Shown: positions 16,630 to 25,078 of the stretch, one piece after another
Numbering within the stretch: position 1 is the first letter of the stretch
Layout of the letters: each line of letters opens with the position of its first letter
Source: Sulfitobacter albidus
GTDB lineage: Bacteria; Pseudomonadota; Alphaproteobacteria; Rhodobacterales; Rhodobacteraceae
Reading direction: 5' to 3'
DNA: 64,000 nt
Assembly (NCBI RefSeq): GCF_018200035.1
Contig: NZ_CP073581.1
Span: 368,501 to 432,500 of the forward strand
The notes under the pieces: generated by a model
The model's database searches: none
What the model saw: only the letters and a program-made list of their open reading frames with translations
Told to the model about the DNA's origin: nothing
Program-made: the position numbers and the translations under genes

Positions 16630-16924
16630 CGAAATGAACAGTCCGCATGTTTTTTCCGGAGAGGCCACAGAATCGGAAGGAGCATCATCTCACCATGTTC
16701 TTGGCGCGCATCGTAGGTTCGATAGAGTGTCAGCACTTTGCGCACCGTCCGACGTCAGCGCTATTGGTTGCAACAAAGCTGACGGCGCGCAGATCAGCTT
16801 GGACAAATGTTGCCAGGTTATTGGAGATTTGGGTACCAACATTTTTGAGGCGCTACAACACGCCGACGATCTGATTTCCAAAGACGCGGCGCGCCTCGGA
16901 GGCAAATCGGATTGTCGAGGAAGT
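16630..16924. other. intergenic region between sulfotransferase-like gene and tRNA-Gln
   Basis: About 295 bases with short overlapping frames on both strands but no credible gene. It should contain the promoter of the minus-strand sulfotransferase-like gene and sequence downstream of the tRNA. No promoter box or terminator hairpin is clear. Confidence 0.4.
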
Positions 16925-16999
16925 TGGCTGGGATGGTAGGATTCGAACCTACGGTACACTGTACCAAAAACAGTTGCCTTACCACTTGGCTACATCCCA
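16925..16999 (-). tRNA. tRNA-Gln (TTG)
   Basis: A complete 75-nt cloverleaf on the minus strand with the CCA encoded. The acceptor stem TGGGATG pairs with CATCCCA, the D-stem is GCC/GGC, the anticodon stem ACTGT/ACAGT encloses loop TTTTGGT with anticodon TTG (16965-16967), and the T-arm is GTAGG TTCGAAT CCTAC. The 3' end points towards the lower-GC stretch at 14643-16924, the side on which integrating elements insert. I found no second copy of the 3' end by eye. Confidence 0.96.
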
Positions 17000-17071
17000 A
17001 CGTGGGGCGGTACTTAAATCGGGTTGGACGGGGGTGCAAGGGATTTTCGCGAAGAAATCGTGGCTGCCCGC

Positions 17072-18418
17072 TTATTCCTGCGCACCATTCTCGCGCAGCA
17101 GATCCGTGCGCTCAGTTGTGCGTTCCTGATCGACGATTTCGGTCAGCTCGTCCTCGCGGGTTTCCACGTCCTGCGCGGGCAGCGGATCGGGTGTCGGCGC
17201 GCTCTTTGCGGTAGCAGGCTCTGGCTCGGCGGTGGTCAGGTCGAAATTTGCGATAGCGCCTTTCAATCCATCAGGTACCTCGATCCGGTAGGTGGTGTTG
17301 GGCATGTCATAGCCTGCCGTGGCGACAGCGGCTATGACCTGACGGATGGCCTCCCCCTTGGCGCGCACCAGCGATGTTTCGGTCTGGTCGATCCAGCCCG
17401 TGACCTGCATCACCATCGACCCTTCGCCGATCCGGTCGATCCAGGCGTCGGGCGCGGGTTTTTCGAGGGTGAAGGGCAGGGCGATGATCGTATTCTCGGC
17501 CAGATCGCGCACGTTGGCCAGATCGTCCTCGCTGGCATCCACGCCGATCTCGAACGAGAACCGCCGTTCGGCGTTGCGCGAGAAATTTACGATCCGGCTC
17601 TTGAACACCGTTGCGTTGGGGATGCGGATTTGATTGCCGTCGAAGCTCATCAGAATCGTCGCGCGGGAGGTGAGGCGGATCACCTTGCCGGTGTCGCCCT
17701 CGATCTCGACCGTGTCGTTGGGGCGAAACGGCTGGCGGATCGACAGCATGATCGAGGCGATGAAGTTCTCGACCGTGTCGCGCACGGCAAAACCGATGGC
17801 GAGGCCCACGATACCCGCTGCCCCGAGAATCCCCGACAAAAGCGCCGTGGCATTGAGGATATCGAGCGCGGCGACAAGCCCGCCGATGATGAACAAAAGC
17901 CGCAGGATCTGCCGGTAGATGTCGGCGATAAAAGCATTCGGCGCGAGGCGATCCCATGGCTGTTTGCGTCGGGCGATGAAGAATCCAAAGAGCACCACCA
18001 GTACAAAGACGCACAGCGCCACGCCCGCCAGCGGCAGGAACTTGGCCAATTGCAGTGCCCGGGCGCGGAACCGCTCGACCGCGGGGTTCAGGCGGCGCAC
18101 GACATCGGTGGTTTCTGCCACGTTGTTCTCGATCGCGACGACCCCCTCGACCCGGCCGACCAACTCGTCAAGGCGCGCGGCGGTGGCGGTGTCGAGCGTG
18201 CTGCCGCGCAGGGTCACGATCCCTGCCTTCACCATCACGGTGACATCGTCGTAGCCGTCAAGCTCGGACAGGATCGCGCGGATGCGGTTGGCAATGGCGG
18301 CATCCTGATCGGCAGAGGCTTCGACAGCGATGGTGCCGGTGGGTTGGCCCGCGGTCTGGGCAAGCGACATCTGCGGCGCGAACGCCAGCAGGCACAGCGT
18401 GAAAAGCAAGGCGCGCAT
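17072..18418 (-). CDS. BON-domain mechanosensitive channel (MscS family)
   Basis: A 448-residue inner-membrane channel that would open under osmotic downshock. Order of parts: signal peptide (1-21), BON domain (about 30-105, TIAVEASADQDAAIANRIRA to GVVAIENNV), three membrane helices (about 128-150, 170-190, 195-220), and the MscS pore and beta domain (ILGAAGIVGLAIGFAVRDTV, then MLSIRQPFRPNDTVEI, then IRIPNATVFKSRIVNFSR). The last ~50 residues are charged and low in complexity. I start it at ATG 18418; a TTG directly before it gives one more residue. The extra periplasmic BON domain suggests interaction with the envelope or with phospholipid. Confidence 0.9.
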   Translation of the reverse strand: MRALLFTLCLLAFAPQMSLAQTAGQPTGTIAVEASADQDAAIANRIRAILSELDGYDDVTVMVKAGIVTLRGSTLDTATAARLDELVGRVEGVVAIENNVAETTDVVRRLNPAVERFRARALQLAKFLPLAGVALCVFVLVVLFGFFIARRKQPWDRLAPNAFIADIYRQILRLLFIIGGLVAALDILNATALLSGILGAAGIVGLAIGFAVRDTVENFIASIMLSIRQPFRPNDTVEIEGDTGKVIRLTSRATILMSFDGNQIRIPNATVFKSRIVNFSRNAERRFSFEIGVDASEDDLANVRDLAENTIIALPFTLEKPAPDAWIDRIGEGSMVMQVTGWIDQTETSLVRAKGEAIRQVIAAVATAGYDMPNTTYRIEVPDGLKGAIANFDLTTAEPEPATAKSAPTPDPLPAQDVETREDELTEIVDQERTTERTDLLRENGAQE

Positions 18419-18509
18419 CAAATCATCTCAATCAATGGCATCGTTTGGAATGTCCCCAGCTTACGCCACCGCGGCCCCTGCTGGCAATTCCCGCGAACGC
18501 GGGAGCGGA

Positions 18510-19499
18510 TCAGCTGCAATCGACCAGAATGGCGCCCGCCCGACCGCCCGCCAGAACGGCCTCGTGGGCGGCGGCGCATTCGGCCAGCGGGTAGGTCTGC
18601 GCGATGGGGCAGTGCAGCGCGCCGTCGGCAAACGCGCGGTGCAGGCGGCCGATACGTTCTTGTCGGGCGGGCAGGGGCAGAAGATAGATCAGGATGATGT
18701 CGATCGTCGCGGCCTTGAACAGCAGCGGACCAAAGGGCAGGGTCGGGGTCATGTCGATCTGCGAGCCGTAGGCGGCGATCACGCCGTTGGGTTTGATGAC
18801 TTCTGAACACAGCGTCACGTTCGCGCCGAACTCTACCTCAATCACCCGGTCGATGAATGCGCCATCGTTGGCAGCAAGCACATCGGCGGCGAGCGTATCG
18901 CTGCGGTAGTCCAGCACCGTCTCGGCGCCCGCCGCGCGGACGCGTTCGGCGTCGCGTGGGCTGGACGTCGCGATCACCCGCGCGCCGCCCCATTTGGCCA
19001 GCTGAACAGCAAGATAGCCGACTGTGCCACCCCCACCCGAGATGAGCAGCGTCTGGCCCTTCACGTCGCCCGCGCCAAACACCGCTTCTGCCGCGGTAAG
19101 GCCCGGAATGCCCAGCACCGCACCGGTCTCGAATGAGACATGGGCAGGGAGCAGCACGGCCTGTTCCGACGGCAGGGTGATATGCGTGGCGGCGGTGCCA
19201 AAGGCGCGCTGCCACTGGCCGTTCCAGATCCAGACACGCTCGCCCACGCGGGAGGCCTCAACCCCGTCGCCGACGGCCTCGATCACGCCTGCACCGTCGC
19301 TGTGCGGGATGACCTGGGGAAAGGCGGGTTTGGTGACGCCGGGCCGGGTGCCCGCGCGCGATTTGATATCCGACGGGTTCACGCCCGAGACCGCCATGCG
19401 CACGGTGACCTCGCCCGCGCCGGGCGCCGGGGTATCGAGATCCGACACGGACAGGACATCGGCAGCGGTGCCGAAACGGTCGTAGGTGATGGCTATCAT
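18510..19499 (-). CDS. NADPH:quinone oxidoreductase (zinc-free MDR family)
   Basis: A 329-residue medium-chain reductase. The N-terminal GroES-like half has the family sequence VSGVNPSDIKSRAG, and the Rossmann half has GIPGLTAAEAVFGAGDVKGQ followed by SGGGGTVGYLAVQLAKWGG, the nucleotide-binding loop of quinone oxidoreductases. No catalytic or structural zinc ligands are apparent. I place the start at ATG 19499 (MIAITYD), because the longer frame adds an N terminus with no family resemblance. It stands alone between the channel and the SH3 protein; electrophile or quinone detoxification is the usual role. Confidence 0.9.
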   Translation of the reverse strand: MIAITYDRFGTAADVLSVSDLDTPAPGAGEVTVRMAVSGVNPSDIKSRAGTRPGVTKPAFPQVIPHSDGAGVIEAVGDGVEASRVGERVWIWNGQWQRAFGTAATHITLPSEQAVLLPAHVSFETGAVLGIPGLTAAEAVFGAGDVKGQTLLISGGGGTVGYLAVQLAKWGGARVIATSSPRDAERVRAAGAETVLDYRSDTLAADVLAANDGAFIDRVIEVEFGANVTLCSEVIKPNGVIAAYGSQIDMTPTLPFGPLLFKAATIDIILIYLLPLPARQERIGRLHRAFADGALHCPIAQTYPLAECAAAHEAVLAGGRAGAILVDCS

Positions 19500-19558
19500 G
19501 GCGCGCACTCCTTGGCGGGGGTTTGCCCCACCATGGCCGAGCGGGCCGGGCGGCGCAA

Positions 19559-20089
19559 TCAGTCGAAGACTTCCGTGGGCTTTACACCCCAGAGCCGCGC
19601 CTTGGGCGCCCAGCCCTTGAATCCGCCTGACCGGAGCATGCACCACTCGCCCTCGCAGGCACTGACGCGGGCGACGACGCCCATTTCAAGCGCTGCATTC
19701 ACCGGCGCGCGGGCGTCGGGACGGGCGTGCAGGGTCAACATGTCCTTTTCCACCAGAACGGTGCGGGTGCCGGACAGAAGGGAATAGTGTACCCAACCGC
19801 CCATGCCGTCGCGGTCTTCGACGCGGCGCCAGTGGCCGTGCTCTCCGGTGATGCGCAGAGGCATGTCGCGGCGCTTGAAGACCCAGTCGATGCGGTGGCT
19901 CAGCGATGGGCCGCGGCGCACGTTGCCCTCGGACGCCTTCATCGAGACATACCGGGGGATGGGGCGTTTGGTGACCTTGCCGATGCTCGTCTCGGACGCG
20001 ACAACGGGGGCCGTGAGACCCGATGTCATGAGGATCGCAAGCGCCAGTCCGACGCTCACAAGCCATTTGCTTGCGTTTGTACCTGTCAT
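19559..20089 (-). CDS. exported bacterial SH3-domain protein
   Basis: A 176-residue protein with an N-terminal membrane or signal segment (about 9-31, WLVSVGLALAILMTSGL) and two SH3-like repeats. The first, about 50-110, has YVSMKASEGNVRRGPSLSHRIDWVFKRR and WRRVEDRDGMGGWVHYSLL; the second runs to the end, with LHARPDARAPVNAALEMGVV and GGFKGWAPKARLWG. The layout matches the SH3-like proteins grouped as COG3807. Such domains bind peptidoglycan or periplasmic peptides. The ATG at 20089 directly precedes the signal segment; the frame stays open far upstream over the dehydrogenase gene, which is a shadow. It diverges from that gene across about 120 nt. Confidence 0.85.
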   Translation of the reverse strand: MTGTNASKWLVSVGLALAILMTSGLTAPVVASETSIGKVTKRPIPRYVSMKASEGNVRRGPSLSHRIDWVFKRRDMPLRITGEHGHWRRVEDRDGMGGWVHYSLLSGTRTVLVEKDMLTLHARPDARAPVNAALEMGVVARVSACEGEWCMLRSGGFKGWAPKARLWGVKPTEVFD

Positions 20090-20209
20090 TGGTGTGCTGC
20101 CTGCACTGCTTTTGTTTTTCTTTGTGTGTCGCGGGTTCTTGTGACCCGTCACCACTTCGTCCACCATGAGGGCAACCCATGCCCGCCGACAAGACCGGAG
20201 AACGCCCCA

Positions 20210-21196
20210 ATGCCAAAACAGCCCCTGAGTGTTGTAGTCACGCGACGGTTGCCCGAAATCGTCGAGACCCGATTGGCGGAACTCTTTGACGTGCGCCTGC
20301 GCGAAACCGACGACCCCATGACCCGCGAAGAGTTGCGCGAAGCGGTGCAGACCTGTGATGTTTTGGTGCCGACGATCACGGACCAGATCGACAACGGGCT
20401 GCTGGGCCGCGCGGGCGCGCGGCTCAAGCTGATCGCCAACTACGGCGCGGGGGTCGACAACATCGATGTGGCCACCGCGCGGCAACAGGGCATCCTTGTG
20501 TCCAACACGCCCGGTGTGCTGACCGAGGATACCGCCGATATGACGATGGGTCTGATCCTTGCGGTGACCCGGCGCATGCCAGAGGGCATGGCCAAGATGC
20601 AGCACGACAAATGGGACGGCTGGGCGCCCAACGCGCTGTTGGGCGGGCGGATTTCGGGGCGGCGTCTGGGCATTCTGGGCATGGGCCGGATCGGGCAGGC
20701 CGTGGCCGAACGTGCGGCGGCCTTTGGCATGCAGATCCATTACCACAACCGCCGTCGCCTGCGCCCCGAGATCGAAGAGCGTCTGCAGGCGACTTATTGG
20801 GAAAGCCTCGATCAGATGGTGGCGCGCATGGACGTGATTTCGGTCAATTGTCCGCATACGCCGTCGACGTTTCATCTGATGAATGCGCGCAGGCTCAAGC
20901 TGATGAAGCCCGAGGCGGTGATCGTGAATACTTCGCGCGGCGAGGTGATCGACGAAAATGCACTGACGCGCATGCTGCGCGCGGGCGAGATCAAGGGCGC
21001 GGGCCTCGACGTCTACGAGCACGGGGTGGAAATCAATCCGCGCCTGCGTGAGCTCGATAACGTGGTGCTGTTGCCTCATATGGGGTCGGCCACGTTGGAG
21101 GGGCGGATCGAGATGGGCGAGAAGGTGATCATCAACATCAAGACCTTCGACGATGGGCACCGGCCGCCGGATCAGGTTGTGCCCTCGATGCTGTAG
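20210..21196 (+). CDS. D-2-hydroxyacid dehydrogenase (glyoxylate/hydroxypyruvate reductase type)
   Basis: A 328-residue NAD(P)-dependent reductase of 2-oxo acids. Visible parts: NYGAGVDNIDVA (78-89), the nucleotide-binding LGILGMGRIGQAVAERAAAF (153-172), catalytic Arg243 in NTSRGEVIDE, an acidic residue near 270-274 and catalytic His290 in LLPHMGSAT. A CCGGAG site 9 nt before the ATG at 20210 fixes the start; the frame is open upstream, but that part overlaps the divergent SH3 gene. The length and the PHTPSTFHLMN segment fit glyoxylate reductases. A flavoprotein acting on 2-hydroxy acids is encoded two genes downstream. Confidence 0.9.
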   Translation: MPKQPLSVVVTRRLPEIVETRLAELFDVRLRETDDPMTREELREAVQTCDVLVPTITDQIDNGLLGRAGARLKLIANYGAGVDNIDVATARQQGILVSNTPGVLTEDTADMTMGLILAVTRRMPEGMAKMQHDKWDGWAPNALLGGRISGRRLGILGMGRIGQAVAERAAAFGMQIHYHNRRRLRPEIEERLQATYWESLDQMVARMDVISVNCPHTPSTFHLMNARRLKLMKPEAVIVNTSRGEVIDENALTRMLRAGEIKGAGLDVYEHGVEINPRLRELDNVVLLPHMGSATLEGRIEMGEKVIINIKTFDDGHRPPDQVVPSML

Positions 21197-21229
21197 ACGC
21201 TGGAGTGGCGCCTCTGGCACGGGCGGATC

Positions 21230-21256
21230 TGCGTATTTTTGGCACAATGAAGCGGG
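21230..21256 (+). repeat. 27-bp dispersed repeat, copy 1
   Basis: A 27-base sequence beginning TGCGTATTTTTGGCACAATG and ending GAAGCGGG occurs here and, as an exact reverse complement, at 52680-52706. Both copies lie shortly after the 3' end of a plus-strand gene. Its T-run after a GC-rich stretch could help end transcription, but no clear stem is present in this copy. Confidence 0.7.
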
Positions 21257-21287
21257 TGCCGCCGCGAGAACCGAAAGGGAGAGCGAG

Positions 21288-23069
21288 ATGACACGATTTA
21301 CGATGACGGTAGTGGCGATGGTGCTGGCGGGGACCGCGGGCGCGCAGCAGGCTGCGGATGCGGTGGATCCCGAGGCCGCGAGCAGCGGCGGGTTCGAGGC
21401 GCTTTCGCCCGAGATCGCGGCGGCGCTGGAGGCCAAGGCGGCGGGGACATCCGTGGTATCCGATACATGGATGGTTGCAGCTGCCAATCCCCACGCTGTG
21501 CAGGCCGGCGCCGATGTGCTGGCTGCGGGCGGTACGGCGGCGGACGCGCTGGTCGCCGTGCAGGTCATGTTGGGGCTGGTGGAGCCGCAAAGCTCAGGCC
21601 TTGGCGGCGGGGCGTTCTTGGTCTGGTACGATGCGGCGACAGGGCAGCTGACCACCATCGACGGGCGCGAGACCGCGCCGCTGGCCGCGACGCCGCGGCT
21701 GTTTCAGGACGCGACCGGGGAGCCGTTGGGATTTTTCGATGCGGTGGTCGGCGGGCGTTCGGTTGGAACGCCGGGCACGCCTGCGTTGCTGGCCGAGGTG
21801 CACAATCGCTGGGGCACGAAGGATTGGCCGACATTGCTGAAACCCGCCATGGATCTGGCGGAGGCCGGTTTCACCGTCAGCCCGCGTCTGGCGCAGCTGG
21901 TGGCGGGTGACGCGGAGCGGCTGGCAAGTTCGGATATTACGGCCGAATACTTCATGCCCGGTGGCACGCCCGTGCAGGCGGGTGATACGTTGGTCAACCT
22001 GCCTTATGCAGAGACGCTGGGGACGTTGGCCGCCGAGGGGGTTGGTGCATTCTACGCGGGCGATCTGGCCCGCGCGATTGTTGCCACGGTACAGACGGCG
22101 CCTGGCAATCCGGGCGTTCTGTCCGAAGTTGACATGGCGATCTACCAGGTGAAGGAGCGCCCCGCCGTTTGTGCCAGCTACCGCGCACATGAAGTCTGCG
22201 GCATGGGTCCGCCGTCGTCGGGGGCGCTGGCCGTGGGCCAGACATTGGGGATGCTGGAGGGGTACGACCTGAGTGCGGGGCCACAGGACGTGACCGTGCG
22301 GCGACTGATCGGCGATGCCTCGCGGCTCGCCTTTGCCGACAGGGGCCGCTACGTCGCCGACAGCGATTACGTGCCGGTGCCGGTGCAGGGGATGCTGGAG
22401 CCCGCCTATCTGGCCGAACGGGGGGCGCTGCTGGACGGCGATTCGGCGTTGGAAGAGGTTGCCCCGGGCACCCCCGCTTTTGACCATGCGCTCAACTGGG
22501 CCGACGATGAGGCGATCGAGCTGCCGTCGACATCGCATATCTCGATCGTGGATGCGGCGGGCAATGTCGCTTCAATGACGACGACCATTGAAAACGGATT
22601 TGGCAGCCGTCTGATGGTCGGGGGATTTTTGCTCAATAACGAGCTGACGGACTTCTCCTTCCGCGCGCACAGCGATGGCGTGCCGATTGCCAATCGTGTG
22701 GAGCCGGGCAAACGTCCGCGATCCTCCATGTCGCCGACAATCGTGATGAAGGACGACAAACCCGTGATCGCCGTCGGCTCGCCCGGCGGCAGCCGCATCA
22801 TCGGCTATACCACGCAGGCGATCATCGGCATGATCGACTGGGGCATGAGTCCGCAGGAAGCAGCGGCGATTCCGCACGCGGTCAACCGTTTCGGCACCTA
22901 TGATGTCGAGGAGGGCACCGATGCCGAGGCGCTGACCGAAGGGCTGACGGCGGCGGGGTTCGAGGTGAATGCCCGTGCGCTGACGTCGGGTCTGCACATC
23001 ATCGCCATCGGGGACGGTCTGCGGGGCGGTGCAGATCCGCGCCGCGAAGGCATCGCATTGGGGGACTGA
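21288..23069 (+). CDS. ggt: gamma-glutamyltransferase
   Basis: Periplasmic N-terminal-nucleophile hydrolase that cleaves glutathione and other gamma-glutamyl compounds. The 593-residue precursor has a signal peptide (1-19, ending AGAQQ), the large-subunit segment LGLGGGAFLVWYD-like (QSSGLGGGAFLVWY) with an arginine for the gamma-glutamyl carboxylate in DGRETAP, and the self-cleavage site before Thr415 in LPSTSHISIVD. The small subunit has TTTIENGFGSRL and the oxyanion/lid region PRSSMSPTIV and GSPGGSRI. The ATG at 21288 follows GGGAGAGCGAG. It precedes the flavoprotein gene by 2 nt, so the two are co-transcribed. Confidence 0.93.
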   Translation: MTRFTMTVVAMVLAGTAGAQQAADAVDPEAASSGGFEALSPEIAAALEAKAAGTSVVSDTWMVAAANPHAVQAGADVLAAGGTAADALVAVQVMLGLVEPQSSGLGGGAFLVWYDAATGQLTTIDGRETAPLAATPRLFQDATGEPLGFFDAVVGGRSVGTPGTPALLAEVHNRWGTKDWPTLLKPAMDLAEAGFTVSPRLAQLVAGDAERLASSDITAEYFMPGGTPVQAGDTLVNLPYAETLGTLAAEGVGAFYAGDLARAIVATVQTAPGNPGVLSEVDMAIYQVKERPAVCASYRAHEVCGMGPPSSGALAVGQTLGMLEGYDLSAGPQDVTVRRLIGDASRLAFADRGRYVADSDYVPVPVQGMLEPAYLAERGALLDGDSALEEVAPGTPAFDHALNWADDEAIELPSTSHISIVDAAGNVASMTTTIENGFGSRLMVGGFLLNNELTDFSFRAHSDGVPIANRVEPGKRPRSSMSPTIVMKDDKPVIAVGSPGGSRIIGYTTQAIIGMIDWGMSPQEAAAIPHAVNRFGTYDVEEGTDAEALTEGLTAAGFEVNARALTSGLHIIAIGDGLRGGADPRREGIALGD

Positions 23070-23071
23070 GC

Positions 23072-24475
23072 ATGGCAGACGGATCGGCCCTTCCGCGCAA
23101 CGAGGTGGGCATCAACGCGGCCCTCGGTATCCTCAAACAGCAGTTCGGGGAGCGGTTTCAGACCGGGGCCTCGATCCGTGAGCAACACGGCCACACGACC
23201 ACGTGGATCGACAATCAGCCGCCCGATGCGGTCGTGTTTGCCCATTCCACGCAGGAGGTGTCGGACATCGTCAAGGTCTGCGCCGCGCACCGTGTGCCGG
23301 TCATCCCTTTTGGCACCGGCACTTCGCTGGAGGGGCATGTCAACGCGCCCGCAGGCGGCATCAGTGTGGACGTCAGCCAGATGGACAAGGTGCTGGAGGT
23401 CAATGCGGGCGATCTGGATTGCCGGGTGCAACCGGGGGTCACGCGCATGGCGCTCAACGAACATCTGCGCGATCAGGGGCTGTTCTTTCCCATTGATCCG
23501 GGTGCAAATGCCAGCATCGGCGGCATGGCCGCCACGCGGGCGTCGGGCACCAACGCGGTGCGCTACGGCACGATGAAGGACAATGTGCTGAGCGTCGAGG
23601 CCGTGATGGCCAATGGGGAGATTATCCGCACCGCGTCGCGGGCGCGCAAGACATCGGCGGGCTATGATCTGACACGGCTGATGGTCGGCTCCGAAGGGAC
23701 GCTGGGGCTGATTACGGAAATCACCCTGCGCCTGCAGGGCATTCCTGAAGCGATTTCTGCGGCAAGTTGCTCGTTCCCGACGATGGAGGCAGCCTGCGAA
23801 ACGGTCATGGCAGTGATCCAATACGGGCTTCCCGTCGCGCGGATCGAGCTGCTGGATGCGCTGGTCGTGAAGGCGGTCAACAATTACTCGAAGCTCACGC
23901 TGAGCGAGACGCCCCTGCTGCTGCTGGAATTCCACGGCTCGGAGGCGGGGGTGGTCGAGCAGGCGGAAACCTTTGGCGAAATTGCGGGTGAGTTTGACGG
24001 AACAGGCTACGCCGCGACGACCTCGACCGAGGAGCGCAGCAAGCTGTGGCAGGCGCGCCACGATGCCTATTGGGCGATGCTGGCGCTGCGCCCCGGTTGC
24101 AAGGCGGTGGCGACGGATGTTTGCGTGCCGATCTCGCGCCTGGCGGAGGCGGTGACACGCTCCAACGACAAGGCCACCGAGCTGGACCTGATTGCGCCCA
24201 TTGTCGGGCACGCGGGCGATGGGAATTTCCACGCGTCGCTATTGATTGACATGGGCGACGCGGCAGAGGTTGCGCGCGCGGCGGAATTCGTCAGCTGGCT
24301 CAATGATATGGCGATCGAGTTGGGCGGCACCTGCACGGGCGAGCACGGGATAGGGCAAGGCAAACGGCCTTATCTGCGCAAAGAACTCGGCGGTGCGGTC
24401 GACGTCATGGGAGCGATCAAACGCGCGCTTGATCCAGACGACATCATGAATCCGGGCAAGATCCTTCCGAGCTGA
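23072..24475 (+). CDS. FAD-binding oxidase, D-lactate dehydrogenase (cytochrome) / GlcD type
   Basis: A 467-residue flavoprotein that oxidises a D-2-hydroxy acid and passes electrons to a quinone or cytochrome. The FAD-binding PCMH fold (about 38-215) has PVIPFGTGTSLEGHV, DPGANASIGGMAATRASGTN and GSEGTLGLITEITLR. The C-terminal half has the metal-binding stretch GHAGDGNFHASLL and the closing CTGEHGIGQGKRPYLRKELG...DPDDIMNPGKILP. The length fits single-subunit D-lactate dehydrogenases better than the GlcD subunit, and no glcE or glcF gene follows. It starts 2 nt after the gamma-glutamyltransferase stop. Confidence 0.9.
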   Translation: MADGSALPRNEVGINAALGILKQQFGERFQTGASIREQHGHTTTWIDNQPPDAVVFAHSTQEVSDIVKVCAAHRVPVIPFGTGTSLEGHVNAPAGGISVDVSQMDKVLEVNAGDLDCRVQPGVTRMALNEHLRDQGLFFPIDPGANASIGGMAATRASGTNAVRYGTMKDNVLSVEAVMANGEIIRTASRARKTSAGYDLTRLMVGSEGTLGLITEITLRLQGIPEAISAASCSFPTMEAACETVMAVIQYGLPVARIELLDALVVKAVNNYSKLTLSETPLLLLEFHGSEAGVVEQAETFGEIAGEFDGTGYAATTSTEERSKLWQARHDAYWAMLALRPGCKAVATDVCVPISRLAEAVTRSNDKATELDLIAPIVGHAGDGNFHASLLIDMGDAAEVARAAEFVSWLNDMAIELGGTCTGEHGIGQGKRPYLRKELGGAVDVMGAIKRALDPDDIMNPGKILPS

Positions 24476-24479
24476 TTGG

Positions 24480-24635
24480 TCAGGCTGCGTCTGGTTTGTC
24501 TGCGTCGGTCTCGCGCCGGGAGAGCGCGTTCAGATAGGCAAGATCTTCGGCGTAGGTCGCTTCCCATTCCGCAAGGGAGCTGTCGGTTGATCCGGAAAAC
24601 ATGCGGGACAGATAGTCTGACAGGGCTTTGATCAC
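24480..24635 (-). CDS. small hypothetical protein, 51 aa
   Basis: A 51-codon gene with a GTG start at 24635 and an unusually good ribosome binding site (AAGGAGG, 5 nt spacing). This site, rather than the longer open frame, decides the start. The peptide is amphipathic and acidic (LAEWEATYAEDLAYLNALSR in its second half) with no membrane segment. It faintly resembles short DUF3563-like proteins, which I hold with little confidence. A perfect TTAA-N7-TTAA site lies 35 nt upstream, suggesting CtrA control. It ends 4 nt from the convergent flavoprotein gene. Confidence 0.6.
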   Translation of the reverse strand: MIKALSDYLSRMFSGSTDSSLAEWEATYAEDLAYLNALSRRETDADKPDAA

Positions 24636-24670
24636 GGCGGCCTCCTTTTCCCCAAGGTCCCTTCTTTTCG

Positions 24671-24685
24671 TTAACAAACCGTTAA
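24671..24685 (-). promoter_or_regulatory. CtrA-type binding site
   Basis: TTAA-CAAACCG-TTAA, an exact match to the full alphaproteobacterial CtrA motif TTAA-N7-TTAA. It sits 35 nt upstream of the GTG of the 51-residue gene, where an activator could cover the -35 element, and about 34 nt after the 3' end of the gene at 24719-25078. With the copy at 25951 it brackets the STING-like operon. Confidence 0.65.
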
Positions 24686-24718
24686 TCCCGGGCTTTGCGC
24701 TCGGTCGCCGCGTGAGGG

Positions 24719-25078
24719 TCAAGGGCCGAAATGCATCCGTAAAAGCGTCACGTGACGGTGGGCAACCCGTTCGGTCCGGGTAACCGATCCCAGAGGCAGC
24801 GCGCGGCCGATCCAGCCGCTGATGCGGGCCTCTCGAGCGGATTTCTGCGCCTCGGACACGGTGGCGTCGCCGAGACTGTGATATTCCAGATAGTCGAGCG
24901 GCCAGCCCCCCGACAAGACCATGAAATGATGAATCGCCTTTGGCATTTGCGCATCGCTGAGTGCTCCGGGCATCAGATCCGTGAATCGGCAGGACGGATC
25001 GCGCAGGCGCCGGAAAAAGAAGATCGGATCGCCCGGCAGCGTCGCCTTGATGGCGTATTCATCGGTCTGGAGTATCAT
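24719..25078 (-). CDS. hypothetical protein, 119 aa, coupled to STING-like gene
   Basis: I do not recognise this protein. It is a 119-residue soluble protein with no signal peptide, membrane helix or nucleotidyltransferase motif (no G-S-x-x-x-G-T and no acidic triad spread), and it is too short to be a CD-NTase. Notable segments are GDPIFFFRRLRDPSC (16-30), HHFMVLSGGWPLDYLEYHSLG (50-70) and a basic end. Its ATG at 25078 lies 20 nt inside the STING-like gene in another frame, so the two are almost certainly translated together. It could be a partner, effector or regulator of the membrane protein. Confidence 0.72.
   Translation of the reverse strand: MILQTDEYAIKATLPGDPIFFFRRLRDPSCRFTDLMPGALSDAQMPKAIHHFMVLSGGWPLDYLEYHSLGDATVSEAQKSAREARISGWIGRALPLGSVTRTERVAHRHVTLLRMHFGP

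Noticed and set aside
16630..16924. A duplicated tRNA-Gln 3' end marking an att site
   Set aside because: Searched by eye for the TTCGAATCCTACCATCCCA segment on both strands to the left and did not find a second copy.
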